Source: Proteles cristata cristata (taxonomy: Eukaryota > Chordata > Mammalia > Carnivora > Hyaenidae). From it: 64,000 nt of DNA. The first letter of the stretch is position 1; each line of letters begins with the position of its first letter. The DNA lies in the NCBI GenBank assembly GCA_017311185.1, contig JAESUZ010001712.1:682001-746000 (forward strand), in the 5' to 3' direction. This document shows, one piece after another, positions 1 through 10,729 of this stretch. The translations under genes were made by a program, and so were the position numbers. Below the pieces are notes generated by a model. That model saw only the letters and a program-made list of their open reading frames with translations, was not told the DNA's origin and ran no database searches.

Positions 1-94
1 TGAACAGCACCTCGAGTCAGCCGACATTCTTCAGTAGTGATATTTAAGGTGATGATTTGTGTTTGTGGCTTTGTGTGCTTTCCTCTCTGATTAG

Positions 95-208
95 GTGACA
101 GCCATTCAGACTGAAGTGTCCCAGAAACAGAGAGAGTGTGAAGCCGACTTACTCAAGGCGGAACCCGCTCTGGTGGCCGCAACAGCTGCGCTCAACACGC
201 TCAACAGG
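95..208 (+). CDS. DNAH11: Dynein axonemal heavy chain, exon A: distal stalk coiled coil 1 (internal exon)
   Basis: This 38-codon internal exon of an axonemal dynein heavy chain is preceded by a pyrimidine-rich tract ending in TTAG (91-94) and followed by donor GTAAAC at 209. It reads [20 protein letters not shown] and then [18 protein letters not shown]. The AEPAL...A.AALNTLN pattern is the hallmark of stalk coiled coil 1 just before the microtubule-binding domain. The first codon is GTG (Val); this is a splice boundary, not a start codon. Reading is phase 0 at both ends. The symbol DNAH11 rests on the combined nine-exon protein: later exons carry residues I associate with DNAH11 rather than DNAH9 or DNAH17, and long AT-rich introns fit DNAH11 better than compact DNAH17. 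In the family, DNAH11 is an outer-arm motor of motile and nodal cilia, linked to primary ciliary dyskinesia and laterality defects. Confidence 0.9.
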
Positions 209-2255
209 GTAAACATGATCACATGGCTTGCGGGATTCCTCCAAATAGTATTTCAAGGTTCTCAGAATTTGAATAACTCAACTCAGAGTGAATTCTGTGC
301 AACCAAAGAGTTTTTAAAAAGGAAAGTGAGTCCCATAAAACATTGAAGTTGGAACAGATGTTTGAGGGCATCATTAATAGTGTGACTTCCTTTCCCATCC
401 AGAAGTCTGTTGTGGCACACCCTGACAGGCAAGTCTCGTTTTGAATACTTAGAATACCACAGGACTTAGACTTTCGTGACAGGCAGTTCTATTGTTAGCA
501 ACTGGATTTGGCCCCAATCCGCTTGTTATATTATGTGTTGCTTTAAGAACTAAGTGAGGATTCTTTATTTCTTCTGGACCTAAAAAATGGCATTAATGAG
601 AGACCCTCATGAAGAGAACAGCGCACTAGGAACAAAGATGCCTGAGTGTGACCCACTTCATTTTTTTTCTGGCTTCAAGTCATTAGCAAAACCTCGCTGA
701 GCATTCGAATTCCCTTAAGAGAAAATCACCTGTGATAGTCTGATGGGTATTGTGAGGAAAAGTAGAATTGTGGGCAGCGTTATTTTAGGGGCCTGCAGCT
801 AGTTTTGTACTGGGTTCTACTAGGCCTCCAGGGAGAATCCCAGGAGATTACCAGGCCTGCCATTCTTAACATTCAACTTCAAAGAGCGGAGGATCCAGAC
901 TTGAACTACCTTTCAAAAAAATATGCACCCACTTTTTCTACGTTGTTTTTTCTTTCTTTGAGGAAAGCAATTGTCTGTGAGCACAGAGTTATTATCTACA
1001 TGGATATTTCTTATAATATTAGCATAAAACTGAAAACTTTGAAAGAATATAAATATACCATGATAGAAAATTGACTTTTATGTATTCAAGTACTCTGGTG
1101 CCATTAAAATACTGTTGGGTAGTAATTAGTGACCTGAGAAAATGTCTGTGATCTATTAAGTGAATAAAGCAGATTATAAAATAGCATATACAATATGATT
1201 TTTTTTGTAAGAACATGCTTGTGCATTGAAAACTGGAAAAAATAAGAGATAGTAGGAACTCATAATGGAATTTTATATATTTTTCTCACCACTGGCATAT
1301 GTATTTTCTTCTTTGTGCTTTTCTGTATTTGAAACTGTCTCCACATATATTACCATTCACTCAGACAAAATAAATTAATGTCACTTAAATGTAAATCTCA
1401 CTGCATTTATTAAAAGGATGAAGATATTTGGAAATTATGAAGAAGGTTAGGCAGCTTCCAGTTACTACTAGCACATTTTAAGTTTTGATTTTGCCTTCAT
1501 TTCCACATCCTTTCCATTCTTGGCAGTCATTTCCCAAGTAAATAGGCAGTTTGGGGTAATGGAGAAGAATCAGGATGAACATTTGATAGGGTTTTGGAAA
1601 CAAGAGTATATTAGGTAGCTTATGAAATGTCACAGGAAATACTTTTTTTTTTTAATACTGTATCATGAACTTATATATACTACTCATAGATATGAATTCC
1701 TGTCCCAGAGTATTTGCCATAACACTTGTAGGTTACACCCTTAGTGTTGTCCTTGGGGTCAATTAAAATTTTGACCAGAGGAGTTTAAGAGTATGTTCAG
1801 CCTGTATAGGTATTTTTCCAGTTGAGAGGTATCATAGCGTAACGGAAGAGTTTTCTTGTGCAGAAGAAACAAAACCAAGAGACTCTGGACCAAGGGGGGA
1901 TGTTTCTGGGAGGCCCTGGTTAAAATGTAGACATATTACATAGATGGGATAGAACCCATAAACACCTTCAAAACTTTGTTTATCAAACTGCCTGGGCTCA
2001 GGGAGCAAGGCTCTGAGGGGCTGGTATATCAGAGGGAAAAGGTTTTGGAAGCAAAAAAGATCAGTGCTGTTTCTGTAGTATCAGAAAAGCGTGCAGGGAA
2101 AAGTGAACCTCCTGGGGTCCCAAGATGGAATCACTGGGTAGCAAAAACTGCCAGGCCGAGACTGGTGTGACATGGCGAGGGCAGACCAGCTTGATAACCT
2201 GACGGCTCTTCCCCAGACCTCCCCTAGTCTTCAGTGTGTGTGTGCTTTTCTTCAG
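209..2255 (+). other. Intron A-B, no recognised repeat or gene
   Basis: This 2.0-kb intron runs from GTAAAC at 209 to TTCAG at 2255. It is moderately AT-rich. I see no SINE or L1 signature. Short open frames here (for example 805-1074 and 1976-2170) have no family resemblance. A second candidate acceptor lies at 2232-2234. Confidence 0.6.
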
Positions 2256-2399
2256 GGCAATCTCACTGAGCTGAAAGCCTTTCCCAACCCGCCCAACGCT
2301 GTTACCAACGTTACGGCTGCTGTGATGGTCCTCCTGGCTCCCCGGGGCAGAGTGCCTAAAGACCGAAGTTGGAAAGCAGCTAGAGTCTTCATGGGAAAG
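2256..2399 (+). CDS. DNAH11: Dynein heavy chain, exon B: first half of microtubule-binding domain
   Basis: Forty-eight codons lie between a strong acceptor (pyrimidines plus TTCAG, 2251-2255) and donor GTATCA at 2400. The exon begins GNLTELKAF, continues [20 protein letters not shown], and ends [23 protein letters not shown] and the hydrophobic [12 protein letters not shown] stretch form the first helices of the stalk-tip domain that touches the microtubule, and the proline pairs mark the break between coiled coil and globular tip. Reading is phase 0 on both sides and joins exon A as LNR-GNLTEL. An upstream CAG at 2232-2234 would add 21 in-frame nucleotides with no stop, so a longer isoform is possible, although the proximal site has the better tract. 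Confidence 0.93.
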
Positions 2400-2992
2400 G
2401 TATCAGACAGCTTGGCAAGATGAAAATCCCTACACTTTGTGTTCTTAGGATGGTGGTCATATTTGAAAGCAGAAGCTGTTCAAACCGAAGGAAATCATCT
2501 TTGTCCTTATCAAGTGTAACCTGTGCATTCTCTAGACTTAGAATTTTTGTTTGCCAAGTTAGAGGCTAGCTTGGGGTTATAGCAGACCTAAGTCAACACG
2601 AGCAGCACATGGAAGGATGCTAATTATTTGCAAAATTATGAAAGCAGTTACGTGTAGGTGGGAGAAAATTACATGGATTTCTTATGCTGGAAAAATGTTC
2701 AAGGTGAGGCAGAGGGGCTTTTTGGTATGTTTTTCTTTTTCTTCTCTGTCTTTTCTTCAAAATGTGAATGCCTCCTGTGTATTTTACCCTGGGATAGAAG
2801 AGATTTTAAAAGTGTCCATTGCTACTGCTCCTTTCATACTCTAAAGACTGAAAAAGTCAACCAGTAGGATAAGTAAAGCTTGCCAATTTTGCCTTTGTAA
2901 TGTGAGTCCTAAAAGCTGATTTTAACTTTTGATCTTGGAATTTCCTCTGCAGCCGAAATGGGTTCATTGCAAGAAGTCTTTTTGCTTTACAG
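2400..2992 (+). other. Intron B-C with decoy acceptor
   Basis: A short 593-nt intron with no recognised repeat. It contains a strong acceptor-like site (TTTCCTCTGCAG, ending 2952) 40 nt upstream of the site actually used at 2991-2992. Use of the decoy would shift the reading frame. Confidence 0.6.
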
Positions 2993-3175
2993 GTTGATGA
3001 TTTTTTGCAAGCGTTAATTAACTATGACAAAGAGCACATTCCAGAGAACTGTCTAAAAGTGGTAAATGAGCAGTATTTGAAAGACCCAGAGTTCAATCCA
3101 AATCTGATTCGGACCAAATCTTTTGCAGCAGCGGGTCTCTGTGCCTGGGTCATCAACATCGTTAAGTTCTATGAG
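2993..3175 (+). CDS. DNAH11: Dynein heavy chain, exon C: second half of microtubule-binding domain
   Basis: Sixty-one codons follow the acceptor TTTGCTTTACAG (ending 2992) and precede donor GTATCA at 3176. The exon reads [20 protein letters not shown], then [20 protein letters not shown], then [21 protein letters not shown]. The F-L-x-x-L-x-x-(Y/F)-D-K-E-x-I segment, the NPxLIRxKS segment and the AAAGLCAWV(I/V)NI helix are typical of axonemal dynein stalk tips. The final helix runs back into coiled coil 2. Reading is phase 0 on both sides. Exons B and C together hold essentially the whole microtubule-binding domain, so skipping either would abolish the tip while preserving the frame. Confidence 0.94.
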
Positions 3176-3916
3176 GTATCAGTCTCTATCTGGTGGTTCA
3201 CAAGTGTTATTCACAAAAACCATAAAGATGTTAATTTCTACATTGGGAAGAACAATAAAAGCAATATCATTTGAAATTTAATTACCTGAATAAGATAAAA
3301 TTCTACGAATGAGACCTGAAAGTGTCTTAAACAGAATTCTTAAACAGAATTCTATAGAGGAAGATCTTTGAAATGTTTGAACTGATCTTTTGTAGGGCAG
3401 AGTGATCAACTACTTTAGATCAAATAGCAAGTGATTTGATTAGATGAAAACTTGATGGCTGGATTAATTATATTTATTTATGTTAAAATACTAATTTTGC
3501 ATTGACTTGAAACAACCGCAGGTCTCAATTTGTGTTTAAACTTAATCCCTGCTCTCACTACAAAAATTTACACCGTTGTAGACTTAATGAGATGAGTAAA
3601 TAGTCCCCCTCCCTTTTTTTGCTTTAGTATTTTAATCAGAAATACACTTGTGACTGTGTTATGGTCTAATATAAAGCTTCTCTTTTCAGGCATCATAGAG
3701 ACAGAGTATCCTTTCATTTAGTCTTTTATTTATCAGACACTTAGTGTCTGCTGCCTGTCTTCCTATTCTGCCTAGCACTTGGCAGAATACTGTATGTAAC
3801 AAGGGAACAACACATGCTCTGAACTCTGAAGAACTGCCTTATTTTTTCTTAGAAGGTTATATATTATATTCAAACATAGAATTACTGAGAAAATGCCAAA
3901 TAAAATCAAAGACATT
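3176..3916 (+). other. Intron C-D, unique part
   Basis: An AT-rich intronic stretch before the first SINE, with no recognised repeat. A short local duplication of an AGAATTCT-containing word occurs near 3330-3355. Confidence 0.45.
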
Positions 3917-4137
3917 CCCAAAGTGATTTTTTTTAAGTTTATTTATTTTGAGAGACAGAGCAAGCAGGAAAGGGGCAGAGAGCGAGAGGGAGACAGAATC
4001 CCATGCAGGGCCTTCCCTGTCAGCACAGAGCCTGATGCGGGGCTTGAATTCCTCAATCCTGAGATCATGACCTGAGCCGAAATTAAGAGTTGGACACTAA
4101 ATGGCTAAGCCACCCAGGTGGTCCCCAAAGTGATTTT
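3917..4137 (-). mobile_element. SINEC (tRNA-Lys type), antisense, with target-site duplication
   Basis: Reverse-orientation carnivore SINE: T-rich tail at 3931, GA-rich linker, then the tRNA-like head ending GCCACCCAGGTG near 4115. A perfect 14-bp duplication CCCAAAGTGATTTT flanks it at 3917-3930 and 4124-4137. It lies in the intron, antisense to the dynein gene. Confidence 0.85.
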
Positions 4138-4273
4138 CATAAAACCAGGTGATAGCCTTTATAACCCATGGGAATAAGATCCTGCTCATCTGTGTCTTTA
4201 GTGGAAGCCTGTATAAAACAAGAGTTTCGATGGATTGCAGTTGACATATGGCCTCCATCCATGTCTGACTCTT

Positions 4274-4735
4274 GGGACACCTAGGTGGCTCAGTAAGTTG
4301 AGCGTCCGACTTCAGCTCAAGTCATGATCTTCTGGTTTGTGGGTTCAAGCCCCATATCACGCTTGCTGCTGTTAGCCTGTCAGCACGGAGCCCGCTTCAG
4401 ATCCTTTGTCCCGCCCTCTCTGCCCCTCCCTCACTTGTACTTTCTCCAAAATAAATAAATACTAATTTTTAAAAATTTTTTAAAATGTTTTTTATTTATT
4501 TCTGAGAGAGAGAGAGAGAGAGAGACAGCGTGAGCAGGGGAGGGTCTGAGAGAGAGGGATACATAGAATCTGAAACAGGCTTTAGGCTCTGAGCTGTCAA
4601 CACAGAGCCCGACGTAGGGCTCGAACCCACGAACCGTGAGATCATGACCTGAGCCGAAGTTGGACGCTTAACTGACTGAGCCACCCAAGTGCCCCAAAAT
4701 AAATAAATATTAAAAAAAAAAAAAGTCTGACCCCT
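4274..4735 (+). mobile_element. SINEC sense copy carrying another SINE in its A-tail
   Basis: The tRNA-like head begins near 4274 (ACACCTAGGTGGCTCAGTAA) and the body runs to the A-rich tail at 4447. The tail is interrupted at 4462-4695 by an antisense SINE and resumes at 4696 with AAATAAATA and a poly-A. Possible short duplicates of the target (TCTGAC at about 4264 and about 4726) bracket the composite. Confidence 0.8.
4462..4695 (-). mobile_element. SINEC antisense, nested in the tail of the preceding SINE
   Basis: A full-length antisense SINE with (GA)n linker near 4503-4525, B-box region complement near 4618-4630 and head ending GCCACCCAAGTGCCCC at 4695. The flanks repeat AAAATAAATAAATA at 4448-4461 and 4696-4709. 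That duplication is the older SINE's own tail, which makes this the later insertion. Confidence 0.8.
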
Positions 4736-5398
4736 GTGCTTTCCTTATATTGTAGGTAAAAGATGAGCATGGAGCTAGACTGTGGTTCTATCCTATGTTG
4801 TTTGGCCATAGAAGAGAAAATAAAATTTCATTTCCTTCCTCTTTTCCCAACAGGGAAAAAAGTGGTCCCCCCAAAATTCTCAAACCACCCATTCAAATGA
4901 TACCCTCTGGTGATGGCCAACAACTTAGAAAAGAAAGTGACAGCACCGTTAATATCATGAGGTATCTCTTAGGATTCCTCCCTGGGTTCAGAGAATTTCT
5001 CTACACTTCTGCTCTGCTTTAAGATCAAAACGTGGTTCCAACTTGATCTGTAGTTCCTGCCCTCTGCAGTTTCTAATGATGTGAAGATTATCTCCAGTTT
5101 GTAGGACAAACATACTGTAGTATCTTAATGTCTGATGTATACAACATTGTAGGCAAGGATTTATAACTCTCATGTCCAGAATAAATGACTACATCTTGGA
5201 CAACCCAGCAGACCTTGGAAGGCTGTATAGATTTTTGTTCTATTGCTAAGAAATATGTAGTGCCATTGCTAAGAAATAAGAAACAAATTGCTAGGGGGAA
5301 ATAGAAACTTGGATTACAAAACTTCTATCAATGTAAGATTGAATAATCACATGTCCTCTTTTATTACCTCTTGAGTTAAAACCCATGTGGATTTTCAG
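4736..5398 (+). other. Intron C-D, distal unique part
   Basis: Between the SINE nest and exon D I see no recognised repeat. The acceptor ATTTTCAG ends at 5398. Confidence 0.4.
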
Positions 5399-5500
5399 GT
5401 CTACTGTGATGTGGAGCCCAAACGGCAAGCATTAGCCCAAGCCAACTTCGAATTGGCTGCAGCTACTGAAAAACTCGAGGCTATCAGGAAAAAGCTTGAG
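5399..5500 (+). CDS. DNAH11: Dynein heavy chain, exon D: start of stalk coiled coil 2
   Basis: Thirty-four codons lie between acceptor ATTTTCAG (5391-5398) and consensus donor GTGAGT at 5501. The exon reads [20 protein letters not shown] and [14 protein letters not shown]. The YxxVxPKRxxLxxA...L sequence is the conserved return helix of the dynein stalk, immediately after the microtubule-binding tip. Leucines and alanines fall in heptad positions as expected for an antiparallel coiled coil pairing with exon A. Reading is phase 0 on both sides. The high Lys/Glu/Ala content and lack of glycine and proline after PKR fit a long rigid helix. Confidence 0.93.
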
Positions 5501-5782
5501 GTGAGTGCAAAATGTTAACACTGAAGAAGTTCCCAGGAGATGTTACTTCCCTGCTTTGACAAGGCCCCATCTGAGTCCAAGCAAGAAGAAAGGAATTGGA
5601 GCTTGGAGCTTTCGTTGATACATTTATTTACATACTCCTTCAGTAGATATTTCTTATCTGCTCTGTGCTGGACACTGACCTGGAAAAGTAGAAACTTTCA
5701 TGGTTTCTGCACTTAACAACCTTTCCTGTTGGAGGAGGAGGAGGAGCATAGCACATGGCAATTAAAGACAAGGGTTCCAAGA

Positions 5783-5872
5783 GCGCCTGGGTGGCTCAGT
5801 CAGTTGAACATCTGACTCTTGATTTTGGCTCAGGTCATGATCCCAGGGTTGTGGGGTGGAGCCTGCTTGGGA

Positions 5873-5931
<59 letters not shown>

Positions 5932-6020
5932 TCCCTCTCCCTCTCCCTCTTCCTCTCTCCCTCCCCTCCTGTGCCCCACAATCCCTCTCTCTGAAAAAAA
6001 CAAAGCAAAACAAAAAAAAA
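5783..6020 (+). mobile_element. SINEC sense copy with long (CT)n expansion
   Basis: The head GCGCCTGGGTGGCTCAGTCA starts at 5783 and the body runs to 5872. The internal CT linker has expanded to about 80 bp before the A-rich tail (5994-6020). The (CT)n run yields long Ser/Leu-repeat open frames on both strands that are not genes. Confidence 0.85.
5873..5955. repeat. (CT)n / (CCCTCT)n microsatellite
   Basis: A pure CT run from about 5875 to 5926, then CCCTCT units. It arose inside the linker of the surrounding SINE. It is likely length-polymorphic. Confidence 0.9.
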
Positions 6021-6029
6021 TGCAAGGAT

Positions 6030-6262
6030 TTTGGAGCCAGAATGCCTGGATTTATATCCTGGCCATGTCCTCTACTCTTCCACCCTGCACTAATTAGTTC
6101 ACCCTCCTAGCTTCTGTTCTCTCATCTGTGCACTAGGCTGTGTCATGGCATGTGCTTCTTAGGTAGAATTGAAAGGGTTACACAGGAGTAATTCCTATTA
6201 AGAATTTAGCATGGTACTAGCCACACAGTAAGTGCTTAGAGAATATTAGCCATAAACGTAGT
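6030..6262 (+). mobile_element. MIR relic
   Basis: Diverged mammal-wide interspersed repeat: GGAGCCAGAATGCCTGGATT at the left matches the MIR head, and the right end resembles the MIR end (ACACAGTAAGTGCTTAGAGA). Old and without target duplications. Confidence 0.6.
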
Positions 6263-6668
6263 CATTGTCAATATTTTCACAAATACACAACCAGTCATTC
6301 CAGGTCAGTGTTACAAGCAAGAAGAAAGGAATTGGCTATGTGACTATATATACATCGTGACAGCAGCATCACAGGATTATTCAGCCTGGAGAAATTAGAG
6401 AATATTTCATAATGAAGGTGTACTTGACATGGCTTCAAAAGTTTCATAGGAATCACAGGGATAACTAGGTCAGGAAAGGTATTCCTGGCCAAAAAAAAAT
6501 AATAATAATAAAAATAAAAAGAGGGAAGAAGCAGCTGGTACACTCTAGAGGAACCTCAACTACTAAGATAAGCAATTTCAGGAAGATTGGGAATAGCACC
6601 GAGTGATAAGGAATGAATTTGTAAAGGTGAGCAAAGGCTTTCTTTGCCTCTCATGCTACAGAATTGAA

Positions 6669-6885
6669 ATTTTTTTAAATGTTTGCTTATTTATTTTGTT
6701 TATTTATTTTGGTAGAGCAAGTGGAGAGAGGCAGAGGGAGGGAGAGAGAGAGAAAATCCCAAGCAGCCTCAGCACTGCCAGTGCAGAGCCTGACGCAGGG
6801 CTCAATTCCACAAACCATGTGATCATGACCTGAACCAAAATCAAGAGTTGGATGCTCAACTGGCTGAGCCACGCAGGTGCCCCCC
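6669..6885 (-). mobile_element. SINEC antisense
   Basis: T-rich tail from 6669, TTTATTTATTTT motif, GA linker around 6720-6760, head complement ending GAGCCACGCAGGTGCCCC near 6884. Flanking TGAATTTAAAT-like words are an imperfect target duplication. A diverged, older copy. Confidence 0.8.
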
Positions 6886-8160
6886 ACCTCCCCACCACTG
6901 AATTTAAATCTTGTCTGTCTAGCAACTCTTGAAACTTTGACTTTTGAATAAAAGATACCTTTTTTTCTTCTTAGTTATTTTCACAAGATGGTTAATAACC
7001 CCAAAGTTTTCTTCTTAAAATATGGAAAATTGTAGCACCTCCCACAGTAATTAACACCCCTTTCTCTGTCAAGACTCTTTCTCTTCCTGACTATCACCCC
7101 CTGCCCACAGGACTTGCTCATCCTCTCCTTTGTGTTCAGTCCACACACATTCCTATGAAAGTACCAAACATACCATTCAATTAGCACTGGGTGACTATTG
7201 GAAGAAAAACCAATCAACAACTCTCAATTGAGGTAAATTTCAGATAAACATACTAATTTTATAAACATTATCTTCATTGGTCAAAACTCTGTCAACTTGA
7301 GTAAAGCCTTTAAAAAAATTACCATCAACTGTTAATAGTGCCATGTAAATTGTAAGCCATGTAATGTTCATGGAAAAAGTGATGAGGATATCAAGACAGC
7401 CACCTGTGATTCTAAACATCAGACTTGCTGTCGTTGCAGAATTAGTAACCCTTTGTAAGGATTAGTAAGCCTGCAACTGGCTCAATAGAATTGTTCATGT
7501 CAGTTGTTTTCAGAGACCCACAGTCTAAGGAGGGACTCATGTATCAATAAACCACAGAGCTAAGTTTGCAGACACAGAGGAAAGATGGAGTAATCATTGA
7601 AATGTCTTGATGAAAAATGGGTCCTCTCTATCCCTCTACCACAAATGGATTTCCAAAGAGTAGTTACTAATGCAACAGAATTTCTACAGTTTCCACCAAG
7701 GTTCAATTTTCTCTGAAGACACCACAGCTGGTCATGGCAAGGAGAAAGTACCTCTGGGTAGTTTCCGTCTGTTGGCACAGGTTAGATAAATGTTTGAGCC
7801 CAAGTGAAATTACGCTTTTTGCTAGCTTTGCCTTTCTTTCCTGAAGCCTCTGAGTTTTCCTCCCTCCTGGGCTTCCTCTCCCCCTGATTTGCATCTCCCA
7901 TTGCTTTCTCACCTAGCAAAGTAGGGAAGTGTCTGTTCTCAGCGTCTGTGCTATGATGGCAGTTCACGCCTCTCAGTGCTGGTCTGTATGTATTTGTTCT
8001 TGTCACTCTGGATCTCTAGTTTAAGATTAACAGATGCCCTTTATGGAAGGTTGACGAAAAAAGAAATAGCTGAGCTATAGTGGAAGAAAGGCCATTGCAT
8101 CTCTCAAACATACAGGACCTAATGATGGCCATGAAGGAAATCTGAAGTCCTCATCTTTAG
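6886..8160 (+). other. Intron D-E, unrecognised stretch
   Basis: 1.3 kb without a repeat I can name. The minus-strand open frames at 7560-8006 overlap one another and have no family resemblance. Confidence 0.35.
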
Positions 8161-8360
8161 GGCCCTGGTTCTCCAAGTGTGTTCCCGAGACCAGCAGCAT
8201 AAGTGTCACCTGGCAACTCGTTAGAAAAATGATTCTCAGACCGCCATCCCCCCCAGACCTACTGAATGAGAAACTCTGGTAGGGGAACCCTGGAGTGTGG
8301 GTTTATCAAACCTTCCAGAGGGTTCTCAGGCCCACCCAAGTTTTCAAATCACTAGTTTAG
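8161..8360 (-). mobile_element. MER5-type hAT DNA transposon relic
   Basis: The left end reads CTGGTTCTCCAAGTGTGTTC, then GAGACCAGCAGCATAAGTGTC, and further right GACCTACTGAATGAGAAACTC. These are diagnostic words of the non-autonomous MER5A/B elements of the hAT-Charlie group. Diverged. Orientation assigned by comparison from memory with the consensus. Confidence 0.6.
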
Positions 8361-10047
8361 GGTAGCTTGTGAGCTGAGTCCATCCTTTCTTTCTCCATTT
8401 ACTTCTGGAAGCTGAGAGGCCCGGGCCTGTCAAGAACATTGAAGGAACCAAGATTTTACCTTATGTGCAAGGTAGCAAATTGGTTTTATGGAGAGGGACA
8501 GAAGACCTGATGCATGTGGGTCAGAGACCAGAGCAGTCTGTGATCCACAGCACTGCCAGCAGCATGGACATAGTGTGTCAGTCCTCTGGTCCCCCAGTTC
8601 CCATGGGACGCATGCACGGGGGATGAGCTGGTGTTGTCCACACAGTGGGTTTGCGTAGAGATCCCAATCCCAGGAACCCCCAGTATTAGGAACACTGCAC
8701 CTAAACCTGCCCAAACTGAGGCATAGAAAGGCTAAGTAAGCAGTCTTCCTTGATGCTGCTTAGCTGGTAATGGAGTCCAAATATGAACACAGGTGTGGGA
8801 TGCCAGAGCTCATGTGTGCTTCTGTATTTTATAAGACCACAGGTACTAGTAATAACCTAAAATAGACATTTAAATATTAGCTTTTTTAATTTGATTGCTA
8901 AACGGTGATGTGTTCTTATATATTTGATAATATTTTGCGTTTTAAATATGACATACACATCGTTTTCTTGAAGAGGTGCTGCTTTAATGATAATAAATGA
9001 AATAATGATACCTGGGTCATTGACGAATATAACCAATCTCTAAATTATGAATGCTGAATGTTCTACAGGTTTGTTTTGTAAAGTCTCTTGGAACTTCCCA
9101 CTTACTTAAAAAACCAATGCTCTAAATCTTATTTGGGATTTTTAGAACTTGGCAGATAGCAAGATGCTATAGTAAGGACTCTCCCAAGTACCGAAAGATT
9201 AGTCAACATGTTTTTTGCCTATCAATAACAGAATCCTACTTAGAAAACCTTAAAACAAAAAGAAGATCAGAATGACTTCTGGAACTCTGAGAAAAAACAG
9301 TATCACTTGGCCTTAGGAGGAAAGAAATCCAGGAAACAGGAAGTTGCCCTGAATGTTTTTGATGTCTCTCTAGGGCTGTGTTGCTTCTCATATCGCTGCC
9401 CTTTTCATTCTTTCTCTCTCCAGAACAGTTTCAGCTGTTTCCCTATGCCTCTGGTGAAAGATGGTCCCTCTCCAAATGAAGCCCTCCAAAATGTACAAAT
9501 CTTTCCAGGTCTTTTGATGCTAAAGACATTGACATACCTCTGAGTTTCAATCCCATTTCCAAAAGATAAAATCTGATTGTCCCATGTTAGGTCAGGTTGC
9601 TGAGATTTAGTGGGGGCTCAATCGTTACCACCATTCTTGATTGCCTGAGTTATGGACCAATGAGAAATAAGAAAAGAGTCAAGAGGTGGAGAACCAAAAG
9701 ATGACCATTATCATTATTAAAGGTGGTACTGGAGGATAAGCTTAGCTAGGCACAAGGGAGAGGGAACAGAGCACCTACGGTGGGTTTGAGTCTGAAGGGC
9801 TTGTCCACCCTCTGCAGTCATTGTGTGCACTCTGCTTAGTGAAGAAAAGACCACATGGTGAACTCATCATCTACAGTTGCACTGAGGTGTTTATTATCAC
9901 TAATCCTTTTTCTTCCCTAAAAGGGCAGAGATCAAGGAGGCAGGGAGGTTGGTTTCACTAACCTAAAGGTCATAGATTTTTAAGACAACTATGCTCTTTC
10001 CATTTCACCTAAAAATGGCTCCAAAGCTAATTGTGACTCTTACCTAG
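8361..10047 (+). other. Intron D-E, distal unrecognised stretch
   Basis: 1.7 kb of AT-rich intron with no repeat I can name. The acceptor for exon E is CTCTTACCTAG, ending 10047. Confidence 0.35.
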
Positions 10048-10182
10048 GATTTGGATCGAAATCTGAGCAGACTCACCGCTTCCTTTGAAAAAGCAATAGC
10101 CAAGAAAGTTCAATGTCAAGAAGAGGTGAACCAAACGAACAAAACTATTGAACTAGCTAACAAGCTCGTCAAGGAACTTGAG
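10048..10182 (+). CDS. DNAH11: Dynein heavy chain, exon E: stalk coiled coil 2, spliced with a GC donor
   Basis: Forty-five codons after acceptor TACCTAG (ending 10047): [45 protein letters not shown]. This is the middle of coiled coil 2, with heptad leucines and isoleucines and charged flanks. The exon must end at GAG 10180-10182 to join exon F in phase 0, where the protein continues SEKTRWGQ. The next two bases are GC, giving GAG|GCAAGT, the classic strong GC-AG donor, not GT. Reading past it gives [10 protein letters not shown], which is unlike any dynein. The nearest GT (10187-10188) would break the frame. Confidence 0.92.
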
Positions 10183-10188
10183 GCAAGT
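10183..10188 (+). other. Non-canonical GC 5' splice site
   Basis: GCAAGT directly follows GAG. GC donors in mammals usually have a near-perfect remaining consensus (AG before; AAGT after), exactly as here. The paired acceptor is CTTTCAG at 15547-15553. The inference rests on coding continuity across the intron; an RNA read would prove it. Confidence 0.85.
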
Positions 10189-10729
10189 TGGCCTTTTTTC
10201 CCTAAACTCTATCTAAAATATTCAGATCACCTCCTTTTTCGGGGGGAGGACAGGGTTTATTTGCTGTCAATAATAACTAAATAGATAATAACTAAATAGA
10301 CATGGAATCAATAATGAAAGGAAAAAATCATCATTAATACTGTAGTTCCAATGGACTGAAAGAAAGAAGTGATGGATTCTTTGTATTTTTTAGTATATAG
10401 CCATAAACTCCATGATTTTCCTAAGATCTGTTATAAACAGGTGTGTTAGATAACTGCAATTGAATTGTTGTCTAATCCTTTTCATAGACACTTGCCCTTG
10501 AGTTCTAGCATCAGAACATGTTAAAAACTAAGCCTGCAGAGTGGGTTGGTTGGTTTTTTCTGTGACCTCTCTTTACAAGTGACTGACCTGCTAATATTAA
10601 TAGTTACTCTATTAAATGTAAATTTTTACAACAGTTCTTCTTAAATGTCTCCTGTTTGAACACGAGTGATAGAAGAACCTAAGCCCTGTCCTCAGGAAGC
10701 CACAGATTTTATTTGTCCTCCCATGTGTA

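Noticed and set aside
5755..6110. Long Ser/Leu- and Arg/Glu-repeat open frames on both strands
   Set aside because: They are translations of the (CT)n expansion inside a SINE.
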